From the NCBI GenBank assembly GCA_002309675.1, contig DBXX01000087.1, positions 1-5,070 on the forward strand: a stretch of 5,070 bases of DNA, given 5' to 3'. The position numbers and the translations under genes were made by a program. Below are positions 1-5,064 of this stretch, in pieces. The notes beneath the pieces are model-generated. The model had not been told where the DNA came from. It saw only the letters and a list, made by a program, of their open reading frames with translations, and made no database searches. Within the stretch, counting starts at the first letter, position 1; each line of letters begins with the position of its first letter. The DNA is from Lachnospiraceae bacterium UBA1201. GTDB taxonomy: Bacteria; Bacillota; Clostridia; Lachnospirales; Lachnospiraceae.

Positions 1-9
1 AAGAGGTGA
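1..9 (+). other. Possible last codons of an upstream gene
   Basis: Frame 1 reads AAG AGG TGA, so an upstream gene could end at base 9, which is 20 bases before the parA start. In many Firmicutes the gene before parA is a chromosome-maintenance or rRNA-methylation gene such as rsmG or noc, but nothing in two codons identifies it. The same bases also resemble a ribosome binding site (AGAGGTGA), but they lie too far from the ATG at 30 to serve it. Confidence 0.25.
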
Positions 10-29
10 ATTCAATAAATGGAGATACT

Positions 30-797
30 ATGAGCAGAGTTATAGGAATAGCTAACCAAAAAGGCGGTGTCGGAAAAACCACGACGGCGATAAATTTGTC
101 CGCCTGCCTGGCTGAAAAAGGAAAAAAAGTTCTTTTGATCGATCTGGATCCGCAGGGAAATGCCACGAGCGGCTTTGGCTTAGAGCGTGGAAAGATCGAG
201 AACACGGTATATCAGTTACTGATTTCAGATGATTTAAGCATCAAGGATTGTATTCAGAAGGATGTTCAGGAGAATGTGGACGTTTTACCTTCGGATGTGA
301 ACCTTTCCGGTGCAGAGATCGAACTGATCGGAATTAAGCGTAAGGAGTTCATCCTGAAGAAGAAATTGGAGCCGGTGCGCGATGATTATGATTTCGTGAT
401 CATTGACTGCCCGCCTTCCTTAAATATGTTAACGGTCAATGCACTTACGACGGCGGACTCGGTTTTAGTCCCGATCCAGTGTGAGTACTACGCTCTGGAG
501 GGCCTGAGTTTGCTTTTGCATACGATATCGTTGGTTAAAAAGCGCCTGAACGCTTCGTTAGAGGTCGAGGGAGTCGTATTTACGATGTATGACTCCAGAA
601 CGAACCTTTCGCTTCAGGTCGTTGAGAACGTTAAGGATAATCTCAAGCAGAATGTATATAAGACGATCATTCCGAGAAATGTTCGTCTGGCTGAGGCTCC
701 GAGCCATGGTCTGCCGATCAATAAGTATGATCCGAAGTCATCCGGAGCGGAGGGATACCGTTCATTGGCCCAGGAGGTCATTGACAGGAAGTTCTGA
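30..797 (+). CDS. parA: ParA/Soj chromosome-partitioning ATPase
   Basis: This 255-residue protein is a ParA/Soj ATPase. It cycles between an ATP-bound dimer that coats DNA non-specifically and a free form. Together with ParB it separates newly replicated origins, and in Bacillus it also tunes DnaA. The deviant Walker A motif KGGVGKTT is at residues 11-18, with signature lysine K11 and P-loop K16. The Walker A' segment LIDLDPQGNAT is at 36-46 with D40, and Walker B FVIIDCPPS is at 122-130 with D126. The C-terminal half carries the usual MYDSRTNLS and IPRNVRLAEAPSHG segments. The length matches chromosomal Soj (about 255), without the N-terminal DNA-binding extension of plasmid ParA. The start chosen is ATG 30, behind GGAG at 21-24 with five bases of spacing. 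A GTG at 6 would add eight non-family residues. The gene leads the par operon, and the stop codon lies inside a hairpin. Confidence 0.97.
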   Translation: MSRVIGIANQKGGVGKTTTAINLSACLAEKGKKVLLIDLDPQGNATSGFGLERGKIENTVYQLLISDDLSIKDCIQKDVQENVDVLPSDVNLSGAEIELIGIKRKEFILKKKLEPVRDDYDFVIIDCPPSLNMLTVNALTTADSVLVPIQCEYYALEGLSLLLHTISLVKKRLNASLEVEGVVFTMYDSRTNLSLQVVENVKDNLKQNVYKTIIPRNVRLAEAPSHGLPINKYDPKSSGAEGYRSLAQEVIDRKF

Positions 798-809
798 TCG
801 AATTAGAAC
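781..809 (+). promoter_or_regulatory. Weak candidate promoter for parB inside the end of parA
   Basis: A perfect TTGACA (781-786) is followed after exactly 17 bases by TAGAAC (804-809), which matches 4 of 6 bases of TATAAT. Transcription would start near 816 and give parB its own transcript with a leader of about 80 bases. The TTGACA encodes part of the last parA codons (Ile-Asp-Arg), so it may be there by chance. Confidence 0.25.
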
Positions 810-811
810 TT
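789..811 (+). other. Hairpin spanning the parA stop codon
   Basis: AAGTTCT (789-795) and AGAACTT (805-811) form a perfect 7-bp inverted repeat. Adding G796-T804 (wobble) and A797-T803 extends the stem to 9 bp around TCGAA. A short T-run (810-813) follows. The stem is AT-rich and the T-run is only four long, so this is at most a weak attenuator or mRNA-processing structure between parA and parB, not a convincing terminator. Confidence 0.4.
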
Positions 812-865
812 TTCCGGAGGGTCACATAAAGAAGAATATATAGAAGAATCAGAACACTTAAACGA

Positions 866-881
866 ATAAGCAAACGCTTAT
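866..881 (+). repeat. Perfect 6-bp inverted repeat just before the parB ribosome binding site
   Basis: ATAAGC (866-871) and GCTTAT (876-881) are exact reverse complements around an AAAC loop, two bases before the parB Shine-Dalgarno AAGGAG (884-889). The stem is AT-rich and weak as RNA. As DNA it could be a small operator. No known protein site is recognised in it. Confidence 0.35.
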
Positions 882-895
882 AGAAGGAGTATAAG

Positions 896-1846
896 ATGGC
901 GGTTAAGAGAGGTGGACTCGGTAAGGGTCTGGATAGTTTGATCTCCCTGTCAGATGATCTGGATCTGACACCGAAGAAGGAAGAGAAGAGTGCTGCGGCT
1001 GATAAGCCGAAGGAAGTGATCAAAGAAGTTGTGAAGGAGGTCGTGAAAGAAGTTAAGGTTCACGAGCCTCTTATGGTAAAGCTTAGAGAGATCGAGCCGA
1101 ACCGGGATCAGCCGCGAAAGGAGTTTGATAAAGAAAGCCTGGAGGAACTGAAGGACTCGATCCTGCAGTATGGCGTGCTCCAGCCGCTCGTAGTTGTGAA
1201 GAAGGGAAAGTACTATGAGATCGTTGCCGGTGAGCGTCGCTGGCGTGCTGCGAAGCTCGCCGGACTTAAGGAAGTTCCGGTCATTATCAAAGAGCTCAGT
1301 GAGCGCGAAATCTCAGAAGTATCGCTTATAGAAAATATTCAGCGTGAAAACCTGAACCCGATCGATGAGGCGATGGCTTTCCGTCAGCTTCTGGACAATT
1401 ATAGCCTCAAACAGGATGAAGTTGCTACGAAGGTCGGTAAGAGCCGCGCCTATATCACGAACTCCACGCGTTTGTTAAGATTACCTGAGAAAGTAAGAAA
1501 CTACGTTGCAAGCGGAGAGCTTTCCACCGGACATGCAAAGGTGCTGCTCGGCGTAGAGGATCCGGCGACACTGGAGAATCTTGCGAAGGATATCGTAGAA
1601 CATAAACTGAGTGTACGCGATACCGAGAAACTGGTAAAAGCCGCATTGAATCCGAAGAAACCGAAGCCGGAAGTGAAATTAGATTATGTGGAGCATTTCG
1701 CCCTGCTCCAGGATAAATTGACGAACCGTATGGGCACGAAGGTCGAGATCAAACGTAAGAACAACAAGGCAGGTAAGATCGAGATCGCGTATTTCTCAAA
1801 CGAGGAATTGGAGCGTATTTTAGACATTATCGGTCTGACCGAGTAG
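896..1846 (+). CDS. parB: ParB/Spo0J centromere-binding CTPase
   Basis: This 316-residue ParB/Spo0J-family protein binds parS sites near the origin, closes into a CTP-dependent sliding clamp, loads SMC and stimulates ParA. The N-terminal GGLGKGLDSLI (6-16) is the conserved ParA-activating peptide. A charged linker follows, with a KEV repeat at 39-54. The CTP-binding ParB/Srx domain runs about 59-160. It contains GERRWR (112-117), where G112 and R115 correspond to the G77/R80 pair of the Bacillus protein, and ENIQRENLNPIDEA (146-159). The parS-reading helix-turn-helix is about 172-195 (QDEVATKVGKSRAYITNSTR), followed by a helical linker, and the C-terminal dimerisation domain is about 263-316. 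ATG 896 has AAGGAG (884-889) six bases upstream. The gene follows parA after 98 bases and precedes the DUF4446 gene by 15. All expected domains are present. Confidence 0.97.
   Translation: MAVKRGGLGKGLDSLISLSDDLDLTPKKEEKSAAADKPKEVIKEVVKEVVKEVKVHEPLMVKLREIEPNRDQPRKEFDKESLEELKDSILQYGVLQPLVVVKKGKYYEIVAGERRWRAAKLAGLKEVPVIIKELSEREISEVSLIENIQRENLNPIDEAMAFRQLLDNYSLKQDEVATKVGKSRAYITNSTRLLRLPEKVRNYVASGELSTGHAKVLLGVEDPATLENLAKDIVEHKLSVRDTEKLVKAALNPKKPKPEVKLDYVEHFALLQDKLTNRMGTKVEIKRKNNKAGKIEIAYFSNEELERILDIIGLTE
1010..1057 (+). repeat. Four tandem 12-base units encoding KEV(V/I/K) in the ParB linker
   Basis: Residues 39-54 of ParB read as four successive four-residue units: KEVI, KEVV, KEVV, KEVK. The Lys, Glu and Val codons vary synonymously between units (AAG/AAA, GAA/GAG, GTG/GTT/GTC), so the array is not a fresh slippage product. 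It sits in the disordered or helical linker between the ParA-activating peptide and the CTPase domain, a region that varies greatly between ParB proteins. Confidence 0.75.
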
Positions 1847-1861
1847 GAAAGGAAGACAGGC

Positions 1862-2368
1862 ATGGATTCGAAATTGTTTCAGCTCGGGTTCGACCCGATA
1901 TTCCTAATCATCGTCATCGGCGTGTTTGCCTTGGCAGCTTTGGTCGTCGGCCTCATCGTTTTGTGGAAGAGCGTGAAGATCTGGAAGCGTTATGACCGCT
2001 TTATGCGCGGACGTGACACCCAGTCACTCGAGGAAGTCATTCACCAGCTGCTTGCGAACGTTGAGATGCTGATGGATCGCCAGGAAAATATCATCAAGTC
2101 CGTGGAGAAACTGACCACGGAGCATAATAATTCATTCAAAAAACACGCGCTGCTGAAGTACAACGCGTTTAAAGAGGTCGGAGGTAAGCTCAGTTTCTCG
2201 CTGGCTATGCTCACCGAGGACAATGACGGCTTTATTCTGACGTGTATGCATGCGAACGGACCGAGCTACACGTACTTAAAAGAAATCCTCGGAGGAGAGT
2301 CCTATGTCGGACTGTCCACCGAGGAACAGCAGGTGTTGGATGAAGCGATTCATTTTGAAGCGCTGTAG
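1862..2368 (+). CDS. DUF4446 family membrane protein of the par operon
   Basis: This 168-residue protein matches the DUF4446 family by its core at about 88-141 (KKHALLKYNAFKEVGGKLSF, then an acidic turn and a strand ending TYLKEI). The function is unknown. One hydrophobic helix spans about residues 13-36, followed by basic KSVKIWKRYDR, so the C-terminal part should be cytoplasmic. Residues of about 55-90 are heptad-like and probably form a coiled coil. There is no signal-peptidase site. ATG 1862 lies 15 bases after the parB stop, behind AAAGGAAG (1848-1855), so it is very likely translated from the parAB message. The family commonly follows parB in Clostridia, which suggests, but does not show, a membrane-linked role in segregation or cell-cycle control. 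The 3' end overlaps the convergent lipoprotein gene by 19 bases, and its last codons also encode that gene's terminator. Confidence 0.88.
   Translation: MDSKLFQLGFDPIFLIIVIGVFALAALVVGLIVLWKSVKIWKRYDRFMRGRDTQSLEEVIHQLLANVEMLMDRQENIIKSVEKLTTEHNNSFKKHALLKYNAFKEVGGKLSFSLAMLTEDNDGFILTCMHANGPSYTYLKEILGGESYVGLSTEEQQVLDEAIHFEAL
2278..2325 (-). terminator. Intrinsic terminator of the DUF885 lipoprotein gene, inside DUF4446 codons
   Basis: Read on the minus strand, TCCTCGG (2325-2319) pairs with CCGAGGA (2292-2286), GGA with TCC, and AGTCC with GGACT around the 6-base loop GACATA. This gives 15 pairs out of 17 positions with two 1x1 mismatches. TTTCTTTT (2285-2278) follows at once. The stem begins 24 bases after the lipoprotein stop codon. 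On the plus strand the T-tract is an A-tract before the hairpin and no T-run follows, so it should act only for minus-strand transcripts. Confidence 0.8.
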
Positions 2369-4263
2369 TTGAAGATCTCTTTCATGTATTTCTCCACGAT
2401 CGCCATGGGCGCAGGGCCGATGTTTAAGAAGGCGTCGTGGAACTGGTATTCGTCGAAACGGTCTCCGAGGAACTCTTCCTGTTCGGTTTTCAGCCGGTCG
2501 ACCTCGAGGTAACCGAGGGCGTAAGGCAGATAACTAAACGGCAGGGTCGTCATGTTCTGGTAGAACTGCGAAAGCAACTCGGGGTTCGAGGATGCCGTGA
2601 TGCCGAAATTCAAGGCCATGAAATCGGAGTACTCTTTGAAGGACCAACCGGTATAGTTGAGGCCCAGATCGACCAGAGCCAGCATGTTCAGGCTCAGCTG
2701 CGAATTGATCGCCAGGAATTTCACGAGCGTGCTGTCGATCCCGTCGATGGCCTCGAACGAGAGACGTTCCACGTAGGCAGCCCAGCCTTCCGCATAAGTC
2801 AGGTAGAGCAGTGCAGACCGGATCCCGGCAGGATCAGTTGCAGCATAGTAGGTGCCCTGCAGCATGTGGCCGGGGTACCCCTCGTGCGCGAGCGTGGTGA
2901 ACAGGCCGTTATTATCGATCGAACCGTTGTTGATGTAGATATTGTTATGGTTTTTATAGTCGTCCAATGCCGGGACGATATAGAACGCCGGCGATACGCT
3001 TCCTTCCATACCTTTGGGTACGTAATGGATCTGATAGGTACAACCATTTAAGGAAGGGAAGCGCTCAGCGTAATAATCGATCAAATGGGAAACGATGCCG
3101 GCGGGATCCTCCGACGGCTGTTTATAGGAAATGGCGGATAGTGCCGTGCCCGGAGAGATGGAGGAGAGTGCCGACAGCTTCGCCTGAAGGTTGCTGTTTG
3201 ATGCTTCCAGCGCGGCTTTGATATCGGCGAGCGACATGTCTGTCGCCAGATAGGCTTTGCTGTAAGCGGCGATGTAAGCCTCACCGTCCGGCAAATGAAC
3301 GGCGCCTCCGATGTCCTTACACGACGAGCGCATGCCGTCGAGGGCAGAGACCAGCTTATCATATGCCGGGAAGAAATATTCTTTCAGGGCCGTCAGGTGT
3401 CGCGCTTTGTAGGCGGTTATCTCCTCATTCGAGAAACAACCGGATTCCTGCAGCATCTCATCAAACGTTTCGTTCAGGTAGAAATCCTCCGGAGCAGACT
3501 CGAGAACGGCGCGGGCTTGTTCGATCACAGTGTCGAGCGCATCCTTGCTCATGAAGATTCCCAGATCGGCGCGCTTTTGTTCGTGAGCGATGATATCGTC
3601 CATGAGAGCGGGCAATGATTCCATCAGTGCCAGATAATCCTCTGCATCCGACGAACGGGTGAACGTGTACTCCGCAAAGTAGATGGGAAGCATCGAATGG
3701 AGACCGCCGGAGGTGTAGAGGGGCTCAGCATAATAGGCATAGGGTTCCAGGTCTGCGTCGGCGTGCAGGGAGAAATTCAGAATGTCATAGACCAGACGCT
3801 GTCTGCGAGTCAGGTCTTCATAAGTAAACTCCGAGAGTTCCTTCAGCGTTTCTTCGGGATTCAGATAGGTGGAAGCGACCGATGAAAACGGGCCGAAGAG
3901 GTTTTTTACTTCGGTAATGCCGTACTCCTCGGGGCGATGCAGCAGAAAATGGATGTTCAAACGACCTGCCCGGTTTACGTATTCGGTAAAGCAGGTCGCC
4001 AAAAAGTCGTCAAACGCGGCCTGTGTCTGTTTTTGCCGGTCGGTATAGGACGTTTCCTCCGAAGTAAAGTAGGCCTGCGCACGCGAGCGGGCGAGCATAC
4101 CCCCGGGGGTCACCGGAGCGCTCGTAGGTTTCGGCTCTGTTTCCGCAGCCGTAGTCGGGGCGGGCTCCTTTTTGCCGCAGGCGCAGAGGCTTACGGTGAG
4201 GAGCAGACACAATATAAAGGAAAGCATTCGCCGCGTGAAACGGCGCTTAACATGAAAGATCAT
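2350..4263 (-). CDS. DUF885 family secreted lipoprotein, predicted metallopeptidase
   Basis: This 637-residue protein is probably an exported zinc peptidase. The N-terminus has basic residues (KRRFTRR), a hydrophobic core and a lipobox SLCAC with lipidated C29, so the mature protein should be anchored to the outer face of the membrane. A Pro/Thr/Ala-rich tether (31-53) follows. The rest matches DUF885: HEGYPGH at 460-466 (H460, E461 and H466 as likely metal and catalytic residues), then YAEGWAAYVERL at 490-501, with E492 the likely third ligand. The family-typical C-terminus contains FHDAFLNIGPAPM (608-620). DUF885 is grouped with HExxH-type (gluzincin-like) peptidases, but its substrate is unknown. 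The start is ATG at 4263, because GGAGGT (4276-4271) lies seven bases upstream. An in-frame ATG at 4305 would put 14 extra residues before the signal peptide and has no such site. It is monocistronic, with its own promoter and terminator. Confidence 0.9.
   Translation of the reverse strand: MIFHVKRRFTRRMLSFILCLLLTVSLCACGKKEPAPTTAAETEPKPTSAPVTPGGMLARSRAQAYFTSEETSYTDRQKQTQAAFDDFLATCFTEYVNRAGRLNIHFLLHRPEEYGITEVKNLFGPFSSVASTYLNPEETLKELSEFTYEDLTRRQRLVYDILNFSLHADADLEPYAYYAEPLYTSGGLHSMLPIYFAEYTFTRSSDAEDYLALMESLPALMDDIIAHEQKRADLGIFMSKDALDTVIEQARAVLESAPEDFYLNETFDEMLQESGCFSNEEITAYKARHLTALKEYFFPAYDKLVSALDGMRSSCKDIGGAVHLPDGEAYIAAYSKAYLATDMSLADIKAALEASNSNLQAKLSALSSISPGTALSAISYKQPSEDPAGIVSHLIDYYAERFPSLNGCTYQIHYVPKGMEGSVSPAFYIVPALDDYKNHNNIYINNGSIDNNGLFTTLAHEGYPGHMLQGTYYAATDPAGIRSALLYLTYAEGWAAYVERLSFEAIDGIDSTLVKFLAINSQLSLNMLALVDLGLNYTGWSFKEYSDFMALNFGITASSNPELLSQFYQNMTTLPFSYLPYALGYLEVDRLKTEQEEFLGDRFDEYQFHDAFLNIGPAPMAIVEKYMKEIFNYSASK
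2465..2490 (+). terminator. Weak candidate terminator for the parA-parB-DUF4446 operon
   Basis: About 100 bases past the DUF4446 stop, CCGA-GGAA (2465-2472) can pair with TTCC (2476-2479) and TCGG (2483-2486), with a 3-base bulge on the right arm. Four T's follow (2487-2490). Alternatively CCGA plus AC pairs with GTTCGG. It lies inside the opposing lipoprotein gene. The bulge and short T-run make it much weaker than the minus-strand terminator, but nothing better was seen nearer. Confidence 0.25.
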
Positions 4264-4270
4264 AAAGGAT

Positions 4271-4276
4271 ACCTCC
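4271..4276 (-). promoter_or_regulatory. Ribosome binding site fixing the lipoprotein start
   Basis: On the minus strand this reads GGAGGT, seven bases before ATG 4263. It is the only strong Shine-Dalgarno sequence near the 5' end of the frame and decides against the longer start at 4305. Confidence 0.85.
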
Positions 4277-4284
4277 GTATTGAG

Positions 4285-4299
4285 CTTCCGTGAGGGAAG
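4285..4299 (-). other. Small hairpin in the lipoprotein gene's 5' leader
   Basis: CTTCC (4285-4289) and GGAAG (4295-4299) form a 5-bp stem with a 5-base loop in the predicted 66-base leader. It lies nine bases upstream of the GGAGGT site. It could stabilise the leader, but a stem this short may be chance. Confidence 0.25.
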
Positions 4300-4335
4300 G
4301 CACAAATCTGAAAAGGGGGATCTAGTTTCATATAG

Positions 4336-4364
4336 ATTATACTGGATATCTCGGAAATAAACAA
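4336..4364 (-). promoter_or_regulatory. Sigma-A-type promoter of the DUF885 lipoprotein gene
   Basis: On the minus strand, TTGTTT (4364-4359) is followed after exactly 17 bases by a perfect TATAAT (4341-4336). The -35 matches only its TTG half, but the spacing and -10 are ideal. Transcription should begin near 4329, leaving a leader of about 66 bases before ATG 4263. Confidence 0.65.
4338..4343 (+). promoter_or_regulatory. Possible -10 element for the CYTH gene
   Basis: TATACT matches 5 of 6 bases of TATAAT and overlaps the opposing -10 by four bases. Seventeen bases upstream there is only GGGGGA, so no -35 is recognisable, and there is no TG extension. If used, it would start a leader of about 28 bases that ends in GGGAGG (4365-4370), seven bases before ATG 4378. 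Confidence 0.35.
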
Positions 4365-4377
4365 GGGAGGACGTAAG

Positions 4378-4980
4378 ATGGAGATCGAGCGGAAATATTT
4401 GGTGGACTTACGAGGGATCGATATCGAGGCCTATCCGGCGCAGAAGCTGGAGCAGGGGTATCTGTCGACCGATCCTGTGGTGAGGGTGCGCCGCGAAGGC
4501 AACACATACTACCTGACATATAAGAGCGGGAGCGGTCTGGTGCGCGTGGAGGAAAATCTGCCGCTTACGAAGGAGAGTTATGAGCACTTGCTTACGAAGG
4601 CCGACGGCTACGTGATCACGAAGCGGCGCTACCGCATACCCGTGGAGGCGTTCCTCGGCGAAGACGAATTGCGGGGAAATGTGGATACTGTATACAAGGA
4701 AAAGTCATCGATGCAATGCGAGGATCCGCACATGTATGACCCGAAACGTCAGAAGGAGGAGCATGTCCCCGACGGAAAGACCGTGGAACTGGACATATTT
4801 TCCGGAGAATTTGAGGGCATCGTCGTGGCGGAGATCGAATTTCCCACGAAAGAAGCCGCGGACGCGTTTGAGATGCCGAAGCGGTTCTATAAAGAGGTCA
4901 CGTTCGACCCCCGGTACCTCAACGCAGTGATGAGCAAAAACGGGCGCACCGGCCTGGAGGAAGAGGCGCCGAAAGCCTGA
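4378..4980 (+). CDS. CYTH domain triphosphatase-like protein
   Basis: This 200-residue protein has the CYTH/triphosphate tunnel metalloenzyme signature EIERK at residues 2-6 (ExExK: E2, E4, K6), right at the N-terminus as usual. Other tunnel residues follow in order: VRVRR (35-39), LTYKSG (46-51), TKRRYRIP (81-88), VELDIFSGEFEG (136-147), VAEIEF (150-155) and YKEVTFDPRYLN (171-182). Bacterial relatives hydrolyse inorganic triphosphate or nucleoside triphosphates with Mg or Mn. The true substrate here cannot be told. Typical members are about 155-160 residues. The excess is a block of about 40 residues at 91-131, between the RYRIP and ELDIF strands, plus a short acidic tail. GGGAGG (4365-4370) lies seven bases before the ATG. 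The gene is divergent from the lipoprotein gene, has no visible terminator of its own, and ends six bases before the next promoter's -35. Confidence 0.9.
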   Translation: MEIERKYLVDLRGIDIEAYPAQKLEQGYLSTDPVVRVRREGNTYYLTYKSGSGLVRVEENLPLTKESYEHLLTKADGYVITKRRYRIPVEAFLGEDELRGNVDTVYKEKSSMQCEDPHMYDPKRQKEEHVPDGKTVELDIFSGEFEGIVVAEIEFPTKEAADAFEMPKRFYKEVTFDPRYLNAVMSKNGRTGLEEEAPKA

Positions 4981-4986
4981 AAATAC

Positions 4987-5015
4987 TTGACAATGAAGGT
5001 GCCCGGGATTACAAT
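4987..5015 (+). promoter_or_regulatory. Near-consensus sigma-A promoter for the next gene
   Basis: A perfect TTGACA (4987-4992) is followed after 17 bases by TACAAT (5010-5015), a match of 11 of 12 bases at optimal spacing. Transcription should start about 5021-5023. It begins only six bases after the CYTH stop, so the next gene is independently and probably strongly expressed. Confidence 0.85.
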
Positions 5016-5024
5016 AAAATTTAA

Positions 5025-5047
5025 GGCACTTTGGGTGCCGTGTTTTT
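5025..5047 (+). promoter_or_regulatory. Hairpin with T-run at the 5' end of the next transcript
   Basis: GGCAC (5025-5029) pairs perfectly with GTGCC (5035-5039) around TTTGG, and TTTTT (5043-5047) follows after GTG. With the predicted start site near 5022, the hairpin is the very 5' end of the RNA. Possible roles are an mRNA-stabilising cap, a small ribosomal-protein-type leader (the rplM-rpsI L13 leader is one candidate from general layout), or a weak terminator for readthrough from the CYTH gene. No family match could be tested. Confidence 0.5.
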
Positions 5048-5057
5048 AATGGAGACT

Positions 5058-5064
5058 AAGGAGG
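5058..5064 (+). promoter_or_regulatory. Ribosome binding site of a gene starting just past the window
   Basis: AAGGAGG is a full-strength Shine-Dalgarno sequence and six bases remain to the window end, so the start codon is expected at the first base after the window. The leader from promoter to start would be about 50 bases. Confidence 0.7.

Noticed and set aside
6..29. GTG start extending parA by eight residues
   Set aside because: Family members begin at the MSRVIGIANQKGG-type sequence, and ATG 30 has GGAG five bases upstream. The GTG has no visible site within the window.
778..1023. Minus-strand 81-codon frame across the parA-parB gap
   Set aside because: Most of it is antisense to parB and parA coding sequence. 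The peptide is low-complexity, with no domain and no supporting start signal.
2718..2733. Possible parS site (TTTCACG match)
   Set aside because: Only about 8 of 16 bases match the consensus TGTTTCACGTGAAACA and the second arm is lost. A GTGAAAC half-site near 4235 also lacks its partner arm. No parS site was found in the window.
2437..3051. A 204-codon open frame on the plus strand opposite the lipoprotein gene
   Set aside because: It starts at GTG with no convincing ribosome binding site, shows no recognisable domain, and lies wholly antisense to a well-supported DUF885 gene. Other long plus-strand frames at 3295-3618 and 3937-4293 are judged shadows for the same reason.
4099..4110. Perfect 12-base palindrome ACCCCCGGGGGT
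   Set aside because: It encodes Thr-Pro-Gly-Gly in the lipoprotein tether, has no loop for an RNA hairpin, and is far from any promoter. It is most simply a codon coincidence in a GC-rich stretch.
4755..4930. Internal ribosome-binding-like AAGGAGGA followed by an ATG in another frame within the CYTH gene
   Set aside because: The spacing from AAGGAGG to the ATG is very short (about three bases), and the resulting peptide is Arg/Ser/Pro-rich, as expected of a shadow frame. The purines encode Lys-Glu-Glu of the CYTH insert.
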